29,924 nucleotides of DNA from Spirogloea muscicola (lineage: Eukaryota > Streptophyta > Zygnematophyceae > Spirogloeales > Spirogloeaceae): the NCBI GenBank assembly GCA_009602725.1, contig WELB01000128.1:222408-252331 (forward strand). The letters are read 5' to 3'. Within the stretch, counting starts at the first letter, position 1. Each line of letters opens with the position of its first letter. The notes below the pieces were generated by a model, which saw only the letters and a list, made by a program, of their open reading frames with translations, was not told where the DNA came from and did not search any database. The position numbers and the translations under genes were made by a program. This document shows, piece by piece, positions 21,301-29,924 of this stretch.

Positions 21301-24300
21301 GGATATCATACTTGTGGAAAAAGATTGAAGCAAATAATTGGTACATTCGAAAGATACTCAATGAGCTATATGTTTACTTTTATTGCAAAAGAGTCTTAGG
21401 TTCTTCATAATGTCCACTTGGCTTCCTTCTGCTGGCCCTGGTCTTCATGCGTCCCATGCCAGTCTCATGTCCACCTGCCTGCTGCCTGCCCACTTGCAAG
21501 CTGCAGGTTGGGTTCAGAAAGTAGCTCCGTCCTTGAGTTTCTGATCCAAGAGGCTCTTGCCATGCCATTGAGCGCTCAGGTATTATAATTAGTGCTGATG
21601 AACCTTGACATTTGTAGTAACCTTTTTTGTAGTCAAAGTAGCTGCAATCTTCTGGTAAGGGTTTGTCGGCTGGTTGTTTGTATGGGCGCTAGCAATTATG
21701 CTGTTAAGTGCAGTGGGTGGTTTGACTCAATGTACTGACTGACCTTGTGCAGATAGTCATGATGTCCTCAGTAGCTGGTATTGGGCACAATCTGCTACTG
21801 GCAAGAGCCACAAGGGCACGCCTCTCCACGTTGTTGCAAAGTTGCAGGGACTCATCAGCTGCTGTGAATGCCAATCAGCTCAGTGATGAGGAGCTTAATC
21901 TGCTTGATCAGCTACTGATGGTAAGGCTCTTTGGGCTTGCGACTTCACCATGCAAAAGTCATTCTGGGTTGTACCCAAGAGGGCACAGCATTCAGAATAA
22001 ATTGCAGTGGTCATAGTTCTCAAGATCTGAGGGACTGTTTTGATAAAACATGTTCATTACTTCAATGGTTCTGATACTGATTGGCACTCCTCAGATATAT
22101 TCTCCGGATGTACTCGCTGCTGATGAGGACATGCTCCAGCCGCTGCTCTTGGCCTTACATGTTAGTATTCACAAAAGCTCATCGATGTCAAGTTATCATG
22201 CAAAGTCGTCAATCTGCTCATGCTGCTGGGGGACACGTTATCCAATCTTCATGTTCATTCACCTGAGGTGGCACATCCGAGGACAGAGCTGGATGTGTTG
22301 TGTCCTCAATGTCTTCTCATAAGCAACCCATTAATTGGCGGTCACATGCGCAGAGTGAGGGTGCTACCTCACACTCGACAAGGCCTCTTCAGGCTGCACT
22401 GAGGCAGGTCACGGCAGACTCTTTCAAAAGCCTGAGCTCCACTGGGCAGGAGAAGGTCTTCCAGGCCTTGATTGCGCTCAAAGCCAGCGATGCCGACCAG
22501 TCCCTGCAGACATTGATCCACGGTGCACTCGACTCATTGCAGGTGCACATCTCTTCTTATTCAGAAGACCACTTGGAGCATTCCTTTGAGTGCTGATACT
22601 ATAATATGTACATGCTAATCTGAGGCTATGTACGTGAGGTACTTGACATGCTCATTGCCCATGTTCTTGTGGACGCAGCTGGATGGAAATCTCTTAGCGA
22701 GGCAGCTGGACAGCTTAGTGGAGCTGTCCAGAGATGAGCAAGTCAAGCCAACGCCAGGCAAGCGGCAGAAGGGCAAGTCCAAGGAGGAGGGCAGACCTGC
22801 AAAATGGTCTTCCTTGTATCAAAATCAGAGCGGAAGAGAAGTTCGAGCTGTGTCGGCTCTGCTGGAGTATATGCTTCACAAGAGCATTCCCAGCAGGTCT
22901 GCAACTACAGCCCTTATTGTTAGCAACTTATGGATGCACTCAATATGTTATTATCTGAAGACATTGATGTGGCTTAGTCTTTGCTGGTACTTCTTGTACT
23001 CTTGCTCCTCCTTACTATTATGTTTCAATTTGTTTTACATACTGATTTACAAGTTGTCCACTACCATGCAGGGAGGGGTTAACTGCTTCTTTGCAGCGCC
23101 TCCTCAGATTGATTCTTGATAAGGAGTGGGCTTCGCAAGTGGCAGCCTCCGACGCAACCTTGGTTAAAGCTTCTCCAAGCGCCACTGAGAGAGATCAGGC
23201 CCGGCCGATGGCGCTGAGTCACATTCAGATGCTCATTGTGTTGAACCTTGAAGACATGGCTAGCAGAGCAGCGGTGAGTTTTGCAGCACAGCTTCGACCG
23301 AGACGAGGACGTTAAATAAGAATGAGGGTCAATGGATGTCGTCATTGAAGATTGATTACACTACACATTAAGGGTCTTAGCCAAGAGTGTCCATGAGTCT
23401 TGGTGTAGTTGCAAAGGCGAGCAGTGGGCGGCAGATGATGATGATGCAAGATAACACCATGTATTCGTACTTCACGAGCTGTCGCTCAGCACTGATGAAA
23501 GCAGACTAGCTTTGCCTGATGCCCCCAAGTCTCCTCTCTCGCTGCCCTCGACTCTGAAGTCAAGGTAGTATTGTTGATACTGAGAATTTGATCTGCTCAC
23601 AGTGTCTCCTCCAAGCATTACACTACATTCTCATGGATTTCCATATTGGTACTTTCAGGAGCAAGATGCTGAAGAGTTTGACGTGGGCCTTGCCTTGAGG
23701 TTCGTGAGGGCCGCGGACGATACTGTGATGCAGGGCCACGGCATCTTGCTGATAACAGCGTTGGCTAAGCTGAAGCCCGAGGCAGTTTTGGAGCACGTTC
23801 TCGCCCTGATACAGTCATTGGGACAGTCAACCCTTTCCCAGGTGGGCTGCAGGGTGTAAATTGCATAAAGCTTGGCAGTACGGATGGCCTTAATTGAACT
23901 CTTAAGCTTGCTGAGAGTCGCTGACACTGGAATGGATTTGGATTTTGACGGGGTCTCAGGATGACAGTCACTCCCACCAGGTGGTGCGCAACATGCTCCT
24001 CACGATCCTGCCCTTGTGGCTCGAAAGCAATGGCGACATTCGAAGCCTCTTCCAAGTCAGCAAGCGCTACTCACGACTCACTGTCCATGCTATCATTACA
24101 ATGTATTCTCTCCTAAAGTCCTGCCTGAAGTTACAGCAATGAGCAACTCACATGGTGCTTGCTGGTCACTCTGTAGCTTAATTGATAGAGGCATTCTTGA
24201 TGTCCTACTGTTGCGTTGTGTTTCAGATCTTCGTGGACATCCTCCCAAAGGTGCCCACGCATCGCAGACTGCTTCTCGTCACCAGCGCGCTGAGGTCTGC

Positions 24301-27300
24301 CTCACTCTATCATCAGACGTGCCCCCCAATGGGATATTCCCCGTGATGAAGTGCGGATTACAAGCTTTCAGTCCGACGTTGCAATTGTCACAGTCGTCAA
24401 GACTAGCTTTTACTGTTCCAGTATAGCTCATCAGTGAATACAGAGGCTTTAAGTTTGTTGAAGAAGATTCAAGCTGAGCATAGACCGCAGCTCTGCAGGG
24501 CGGTGGGCGAGAAGAGGGGCTTACCCATCATCCTTCTTCTCCTGCTGAGAGCAGCAGATGTGACACCAAAAGGCAAAAACTCAGTGCAGGAGATAAGAGA
24601 GGCAGCACCTGAGAACGCTAACGAGGCACCTGAGCAATGGGCCGGGGACTTTGCCACTCAGCTGTGTGAGCAGTTCACCAGGGACATCCAGTTGTCGGCC
24701 TTTGTGGACCTCCTGAGCAGCAGAGAGCTGCAACTGGTGCTTATGGACTTCATTGCTGCCCGCCTTGCCTCCCGCGCCTTCGTGGGCGCCATCACAGCAG
24801 ATGCTGCGGCTGACACACATGAGGACGCTGTAGTGCAGGTAATTTTTGTGATTTGCAGTACGTAATTGAGCCACTCCTGAACTACAGATAAAGAGCTTGT
24901 ATCCTCGCCGTGGCCCTCGACTGTAGCTTCTGAATCCTCAACTTGTGTATGACCAATTCAAGAAATAGAGAATCTGATTGGACCCTTGAACATACTTAGG
25001 AGAGAGAAATTCACAGAAAATCGGCTGCCAGAGACTAACCGATCATACTATGATGTGTATCACTGTGCTCACTCTGGTGCCCCTTTCCTTTGGCAGAGTG
25101 GCTATGTGGCAATGATGGAGCAGGTCATTGTGCAGCTTGGTACTCCGCAGATTGGCAACAAAGTGGCGGCCAGGGATACTGAGCGAGAGTATGTTCTGCT
25201 CGGCACCCTCTTCAACCTTATGGCTCCGAAGGCGTACCTCCAAGGAGTCACCGCCCTCTTGGGGAACACTGACACCCGAGTCCGGCAGAAGGTGGATCCC
25301 ATGCTCTTCTTTGTTGCTGCATCCGGTGGTCTATTGCAAGATCTGGAGAAAGGCGTTCCCAGTAGAGACATTGCTCTGTTTTATACGTAGGCAGGTCAAG
25401 GGTCTATAGAAGGAACTCTTAAAATCTTGGTCTATGGCTTCTGCTTTAAGCATTAGTGTCAAAGAGAGGGTTAGGTGTTAAATCCAATCTTGGGTACTCA
25501 CAGATGATGCTCTAACTCAAAGCTCCAAGTGCCAGGTGCTAAAGTTGTTCACGGCACGGCTGAATGCCGACAGAATAGGTCAGCCCCTCACTCGGCAACA
25601 GCGGAAGCACCTCCGCCGCGCCGAAGGCAACACCGCTGCTAGGGCCGATGAGGCAAAGGACGAGGCCCAGCATTATGCAAACATGGCCGGCGAGATCGCC
25701 AAGCTCCTTGCCATGCCCCTCGGAGCATCTGGGGACACAACCTTGAGGCAGGCTGCTTTGCAGGTCGAAGCCCTACCAGTGTAGCTGATGCACAATCCTC
25801 GTTCCCATACCTGACACCTGCCCTACCATCTGTCACGTCGCTGAGTTAGAGCCTTCAGTGCAATAATCATCACGCAGGAACTTGATTAGAAGGCCTTGGA
25901 AAGGCCTCTTTCTTGCTAATGCTCTCGCGAGTGGCGTACTCAGCTTGCTGTTCAGACTTGAAACGATTTGCATGGCTCACCTCACCTTTGATAGTTGCCT
26001 TTGTCACCTTGACTGCTGGCATTTCATAATGACTCTCTCATGGCAGGCTATGGATAGTCTTGCTCGGAAGTATGCAAAGGACGCTCCCGGACCATTTGCA
26101 GCAGCCCTTCCGGCTGTGCTGGAGAGCATGCAGAACCCCAGCAAAGGCGTGGCGGTGGCAGCGTTGCAAGTGGTTGCATCCGCTGTGTCGGCGCTGTCTT
26201 CCAAGGTTCTGGTGCACCTGCCAAGAGCAGTCCCGGCTGTATTGGCGGCGGCAGACCAGGCTCTTGCCGCGCTTCGATTGAAGGCAAAAGGAAAAGAGGC
26301 GGAGGAGCCGGCGTGGAGGAAGGACATGCTGGTGGAGGCGCTCATGTGCCTGGAAGTGATGATACAAGAGTTGGGCGCTTTCCTTTCTCCCTATCTGAAG
26401 CAAGTCATGACGCTTCTATTGTCGTCAGTGACTGTTTCTTCTGTGACGGCGTCAAAGTCAAAGGCCATTGGAAATCTCATAGCGGACAAGGTACCGGTAA
26501 GTAACTGTGTGCACCCAATTATGCTTCGTCGCAAAAGCTATCTGCTTGACTAAAAGAGCAAGTCTTTGCTCACGTTGCTCATGGGCTGCTTGTGCTGTGT
26601 GGCCTCAGCTTTTGTGTCCCGTTGTCGAGAATTTCTCACAATGGGGACTGAAGTACTTATGTCATGCAGGCAAGACTGCTGTTGGACCCACTTGATGCCG
26701 TCTATGAGGAGGCAGTTGCTCAAGGACCAGGCCCAGTGCAAATGTTGCTGGGAGTTGTTGAGGCGCTTGTATACCGGATGGACAAACTCGCTGTCAGTCA
26801 GTACCATAACAGAATCTCTGGGTACCTCCTCCAGGCACTGAGTCTGAGGGAAACGTACAGGGAAACGTACGTGCCCTTCTCTCAGACCTGCGAGATATTT
26901 GTCAGCAGCCTACAAGTAACAGCCCAACCTGTTTGGCAGACAAAGCATGATGAAGCATGTTAGCAAGTCTTTTGGCGAGAAAGTATTGTATATTATCCGA
27001 CTTGTGCTATCTCTTATGTGCAACACTGGGTACTCTGTACTCTTCTACGCAGGATGCTGCCACCCTGTGATGTTGGAGCAGTGGAGAAGGCATCGATCGA
27101 CGCTTTTGCTGCCCTTGTCATGAAGCTGAGCGAGAACATGTTCCGGCCGCTTTTCATTCGGATGCTGGAGTGGAGCCAGAGTAAAAGCTGGAGCCAGTCA
27201 GAACATGGAGCAGTAGCTGAAGCGGAAAGCTCTCTCAACCGGTCGATTGCCTTCTACGGTCTTGTGAACGTCCTTGCTGAGAAACTCAGGCAAGTTAGTG

Positions 27301-28722
27301 AATCTCTTAGCGGTTAACATCTCTTGATTGCTGCCATGAATTGTTGCTCAATTGAGTAACACGAGCTTTGGTTAGAGGAAGGATAAAAGAGAAGCCAACC
27401 TAACTCACATCATACTTTCATTCAGGTCTGTGTTTGTACCATACTTTGGTTATCTCCAGGACAGGGCCGTCACTTTGCTTACAGGCGGCGGGCAGGCAGA
27501 GTCTATACACAGTCTCAGTGGGAAGCGGAAGAAAAGGCGGAGCAGCAGCAAGGGCGCAGCCGCAGGGCCGCTGAGCGAGGACATGTGGCACTTGCGCTAC
27601 CTCGTCATCTCCTCGCTCCACAAGTGCTTCCTCTATGACAGCGTCGCCTTCGTAGACCCTGCCCGCTTTGAGGTTCCTCCAAAGCCCACAATCACCCTCA
27701 GTCAGCTTCCCTTGTTGCAAAGTGCAAACGTTTTCCTCCAGGAGTCTGCCTAAACAGTAAGAGGCAGGGCATGCAGAATTCATTTGTTCTTCTGAAGTAG
27801 AAATCGCTAATTTATATAAGGAACTTCCGATGAGTTGTAAAGTTCATCTATCCTTCTGACTATGACTTGTTCAGGTCTTCCTTCCTGCCATTGTGGCACA
27901 AATCCTGGTCGAACCGCCGCCGGCGGCCCTGGCTGGCGCTGAGGAAGGCAGCACTGAAAGCCAGGGGGCTGGAATGCCGATACCCAGCATTACGGCGGTG
28001 GACGATACGCTTGTGTCGTGCCTCAGCCAGCTGGCCCTTGCAGCCGGGTCGGACGTCCAATGGAAGGCCCTGAATTATCAGGTATGCCTGACTATGAATA
28101 TCATCATGGAACCTGACCATTTATGTCAAATCTTGATTCAAAGTCATTAGCATAGTCTTACAGGGACATGCTGACTTTGAGGCTGTCGGCAAGTCGAGCA
28201 GCTGTCAGTAAGTTATACTCGGTGGGTGCAGGCCTTGGTTGTATTCAGGCTTCTGACAAGCAATAATCTAGTCGTCTAACGAAAGTTCTGTTAAGTCAGT
28301 GTCTATATGCTGTTAAGTCAGTGTCTATATGTCACCGTCCTCAAGGCATGTGTGCTTGCTCCAGCTTACAATATGATCGTAGATGAGTCGCACAGCAAGC
28401 CCAGCAAACCACCTTGGTGTCATCATCAGTCAACCGCATGTAGAGAATGGAGTCCTTAACCCAACCTATGGTTTGCCCGATGTGACTACAGGTCCTGATG
28501 TGCTCGCGTGACGACAAGCGGCGGTCGAAGTTGTTGGCTGTTAAAGCGGTCTCGCTTCTCGTGGAGAAGCTCAAGGAGGAGTATCTCGTCTTGGTGCCAG
28601 AGACTATTCCATTCTTGGCAGAACTCCTGGAGGAGTCTGACTTGGAAGTGGTGACGGCAACGCAGGAGCTTGTACGATCTTTAGAATCATTTAGTGGCGA
28701 GGATCTCAGCCAGTACTTCTAA
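12336..28722 (+). CDS. UTP10: HEATR1/UTP10, HEAT-repeat protein of the U3 small-subunit processome (start codon in gap)
   Basis: A single gene of at least 40 exons and about 2,198 visible codons; the family is about 2,100-2,200 residues, so little beyond the first 30 or so residues is missing. The protein is a t-UTP subunit of the 90S pre-ribosome: in the nucleolus it supports rRNA transcription and the early cleavages that release 18S rRNA. Recognisable blocks in order: SLLFAPREAAEVDLQTVFD then LEYLIRRYK and YNVDAMMACILPYHETNLF (N-terminal signature); a long series of alpha-helical HEAT units; a lysine-rich insert (GKRQKGKSKEEG); the BP28 C-terminal region; and the family's conserved C-terminus with LVPETIPFLAELLEES and a final SQYF. 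All 39 junctions used keep phase without stops. The first intron visible and those after are short. Orthology is clear; function is by family. Confidence 0.96.
12864..12875 (+). promoter_or_regulatory. telo-box-like motif at the start of UTP10 intron 2
   Basis: TAGGGTTTAGGG, i.e. two units of the plant-type telomere repeat (AAACCCTA on the other strand), begins seven bases inside the intron. Further copies are AGGGTTTAGGGTT at 13242-13254 and TTTAGGGTT at 18451-18459. In land plants telo-boxes regulate translation and ribosome-biogenesis genes. That they act here is inference. Confidence 0.4.
12953..13058. repeat. foldback (MITE-like) element in UTP10 intron 2
   Basis: Arm 1 (12953-12992) and arm 2 (13017-13058) are imperfect inverted repeats of about 40 bases: AGAAAGACTCTTCCAGTA on one side faces the complement of TACTGGCAGAGGCTTTCTT on the other, with a short A-rich loop. 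A related copy of arm 1 plus loop lies at 29012-29075. Two dispersed copies and the hairpin shape suggest a non-autonomous DNA element. No target duplication is obvious. Confidence 0.7.
26847..26870 (+). repeat. 12-bp tandem duplication spanning two 5' splice sites
   Basis: GGGAAACGTAC is repeated head to tail at the end of UTP10 exon 36. Each copy provides a GT in the same phase: after 26854 (GTACAG) and after 26866 (GTACGT). Use of the first would remove four residues (TYRE) from the protein. Confidence 0.8.
27290..27425 (+). other. GC-AG intron in UTP10 (intron 37)
   Basis: Exon 37 ends CTCAG|GCAAGT and exon 38 starts after TTCAG. This phase-2 join restores the conserved EKL-R-SVFVPYFG run. 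The only nearby GT (GTTAGT, four bases on) is in phase 0 and would shift the frame of exon 38. Confidence 0.85.
28288..28331 (+). repeat. perfect 22-bp tandem duplication in UTP10 last intron
   Basis: A 22-base unit containing GTTAAGTCAGTGTCTATATG occurs twice, directly adjoining, in the 410-base intron before the final exon. No role is visible. Confidence 0.9.
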
Positions 28723-28827
28723 AGTTGCCCACAAGTTGCAGCTAGTTACTTCGTGTATGCCCGAGTGCACTTCACCTTTGGGAGGTCTAGCATCAAATTG
28801 AGCAAGTAGCTTTTGCTGTTGTTAAGA

Positions 28828-28833
28828 AATAAA
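28828..28833 (+). promoter_or_regulatory. possible AATAAA polyadenylation signal of UTP10
   Basis: AATAAA lies 106 bases past the UTP10 stop. No TGTAA is seen within the next few hundred bases, so this hexamer is the best available candidate. Confidence 0.35.
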
Positions 28834-29011
28834 GACATTTTTGCCGTTGTCCTCTCACATGGAGCACCTATGTGCACACCACTACTACCACTGGCTATAG
28901 TTGTCCAATGGTGAGCGACATTGTGCATACCAATAACAACACAACCCATTAATGGAATTGGGCCACCTTGATAGAGATTGGCAGCACTTGAAAAGGGGCT
29001 ACTACCACAAA

Positions 29012-29075
29012 AGAAAGACTCTTGCAGTAGAGGGCGATGGCTGTGATTGGCCAGCCCAGACAAGGAATGAACAAA
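29012..29075 (+). repeat. second copy of the foldback-element arm
   Basis: AAGAAAGACTCTTGCAGTAG, GGGCGATGGCTG and GATTGGCCAGCCCAGA match arm 1 and the loop of the element at 12953-13058 in the same order, with small gaps. No matching second arm follows, so this copy looks truncated or is a solo arm. Confidence 0.7.
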
Positions 29076-29191
29076 GTTGAAGGGGCAAGAAATGTGCTAA
29101 ACCAAACTGCAACTCAAGTGGTAACTGGTGTTCAGTATCCCGTTGAGCAGCCTCAGGTCAAAGAAATCAATTTCCGGTGAGCAGGTTCACC

Positions 29192-29863
29192 TCAGAACTC
29201 TTGGCGATATTTCATGTATCTGTCAAAATCATGTCTAAGGTCATCATCTGTAGCAGCACAGCTGTCAACCAGATTGTGGAGAAGCAGAGCTGGATCGTTA
29301 GAGATTGACACTCCTCCAAGAATCTGGCACGGCCCTCCGCCTGCCCTTTCTGAGCGGAGGAAGGATCCTGTTGCCCTTCTTTGTTGAGTGGTTGGCTCTT
29401 CCCCTGTGTCTATGTAAGCCCCCGTGGCTCTTCTTGGATGCCATGTCGACGACCTCAATCTCTCCGGCCATGGTGTGCACAGAGTTGCAGTCCTGGTATT
29501 TGTACCTGCCGGGCTGCAACCAGGCAACAATTGCAGGCACACCAATCACTTCTCTGTTTTGTGTTTTTGGTAGTTGGTCAATGGATGGGCAGGAGCCTGA
29601 GCTCGCTGCAGACAAGCTGACACTCGACGTCGCAAAAATGACAAGTAGGCTGCCGGCATGCCCATCTGAGCTGGAAGCATATCCTCACGTCGAGCATACC
29701 CCATACTTGCAATATTCTCCAGTAAGGTATAGAAGCGAGGCCCCATGCAGCCGAAAGTGTCAATTGCCGCCGGTAGGAGGTGATTGCTGCTTGGGTAGGG
29801 GGGGGGAGGTGGGCGCACAGAAAGAGAAATGGCAATTTGGTTCTGTGGAGGAGGACAGAACAA
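29192..29863 (-). pseudogene. decayed minus-strand ORF, possibly the 3' end of a non-LTR retrotransposon
   Basis: On the minus strand a 105-residue frame (29863-29546) encodes a segment with AIDTFGCMGPRFYTLL and then FLRRRVSACLQRAQA. This resembles the region after the reverse transcriptase in algal and plant LINE-type polyproteins as I remember it: a 'DTFG' motif followed by a basic RxxxxLQR helix. Reading continues only by changing frame, through a segment with PAIVAWLQPGRYKYQDCN and then HNLVDSCAATDDDLRHDFD, stopping at 29192. The frame breaks suggest decay, though introns of a host gene are possible. No catalytic reverse transcriptase motif is in the window. Confidence 0.35.
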
Positions 29864-29924
29864 GGGAAAGCGGTGAAGGGGCAGGGAGGTGAGTATGAAA
29901 GAATGAGGGAGGGAAGAGGGGGGG
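29797..29924 (+). repeat. purine-rich G-tract region at the window edge
   Basis: A run of nine G at about 29799-29807 is followed by about 110 bases that are mostly A and G with many GGG/GGAGG groups. Enough G runs are present for a G-quadruplex or triplex. It could equally be a polypyrimidine tract of a minus-strand gene. Confidence 0.6.

Larger units (their letters stand above)
26670..27672 (+). other. BP28 C-terminal (BP28CT-like) region of UTP10
   Basis: Exons 36-38 encode a region with DAFAALVMKLSENMFRPLF, a conserved MLEWSQ segment, then RSIAFYGLVNVLAEKL, RSVFVPYFGYL and SSLHKCFLYDS. This is the best-conserved block of the family (BP28CT). A Lys/Arg-rich insert (GKRKKRRSSSK) falls near 27520-27550 and may be a nuclear or nucleolar signal. 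Confidence 0.8.
12336..28722 (+). other. UTP10: exon map of UTP10
   Basis: Exons: 12336-12463, 12643-12856, 13704-13799, 14182-14299, 14529-14699, 14967-15134, 15574-15629, 15756-15874, 15957-16032, 16117-16271, 16532-16614, 16840-16989, 17359-17433, 17723-17888, 18224-18366, 18828-18965, 19146-19311, 19507-19604, 19856-20186, 20447-20598, 20780-20849, 21087-21222, 21507-21579, 21753-21920, 22095-22160, 22354-22542, 22679-22896, 23072-23273, 23659-23841, 23960-24055, 24227-24294, 24499-24838, 25097-25291, 25536-25763, 26047-26490, 26670-26866, 27053-27289, 27426-27672, 27875-28081, 28492-28722. Least certain: the 3' ends of exons 8 (15874), 11 (16614) and 18 (19604), where other in-phase donors exist. 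Exon 38 ends in a weak GTTCCT donor and exon 37 in GC. Acceptors are mostly TGCAG or TTCAG. Confidence 0.8.
28723..29191. other. region downstream of UTP10, no gene seen
   Basis: Holds the UTP10 3' untranslated region and a second copy of the foldback repeat. No coding potential is apparent on either strand. Confidence 0.6.

Noticed and set aside
23433-23495. TGATGA and CTGA about 55-60 bases apart in UTP10 intron 28, suggesting a box C/D snoRNA
   Set aside because: No terminal stem forms outside the boxes and the region is a simple GATGAT run. The same test failed for introns 14, 19 and 23.
27294-27299. GTTAGT as donor of UTP10 intron 37
   Set aside because: It is phase 0 and would put exon 38 out of its conserved frame; the GC donor at 27290 restores it.
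1-29924. tRNA genes, CRISPR arrays, bacterial defence or toxin systems
   Set aside because: No B-box with a cloverleaf, no regularly spaced repeats, and all recognised genes are ordinary nuclear eukaryotic genes.

Overview
This window is nuclear DNA from a green-lineage eukaryote, most likely a green alga. The genes are split by many short introns with GT..TGCAG-type ends, and exons are GC-rich while introns are near-balanced in composition. There is a plant-type 5S rRNA gene, TTTAGGG/TTAGGG telomere-like motifs recur in introns, and the proteins look like plant relatives. It is a draft assembly: one N at 4012 and an 864-base run of N at 11472-12335. There are no operons, Shine-Dalgarno sites, CRISPR arrays or bacterial-type islands.

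Layout. 1-319 (+): C-terminal end of an alanine-rich acidic protein cut by the window edge. 320-2062: no gene seen. 2063-3481 (-): a two-exon gene for a conserved plant/algal membrane protein of unknown function. 4060-4178 (+): a solitary 5S rRNA gene with a TATA-like element upstream and a T-run terminator. About 4474-5967 (+): a multi-exon gene for a small unrecognised protein with an N-terminus resembling an organelle-targeting peptide and a C-terminal membrane segment. 6634 to the gap (-): a nine-exon membrane-anchored J-domain co-chaperone of the DNAJC14/plant J-Jiv90 type. Gap to 28722 (+): a gene of at least 40 exons for HEATR1/UTP10, the very large HEAT-repeat protein of the t-UTP/U3 processome. 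28723-29924: a foldback-repeat copy and a decayed minus-strand ORF that looks like the end of a non-LTR retrotransposon.

The two large genes lie head to head, and both start codons and the shared promoter are hidden in the N gap. I rebuilt both exon by exon. Every junction used keeps reading phase. The visible UTP10 exons add up to about 2,198 codons and the visible J-protein exons to about 623, which fits the families. UTP10 acts in the nucleolus in rDNA transcription and early 18S processing. The J-protein should act at a membrane, probably the ER, with Hsp70. The UTP10 gene and the 5S gene both serve ribosome production, but they are not close enough to imply a functional cluster.

The unusual points are at gene-structure scale: two well-supported GC-AG introns, a 12-base duplication giving tandem in-frame 5' splice sites, an intronic minisatellite that copies a 5' splice site, telo-box-like motifs at the start of a UTP10 intron, a foldback (MITE-like) element with a second copy 16 kb away, and a candidate 36-base intron. 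I found no new multi-gene system.
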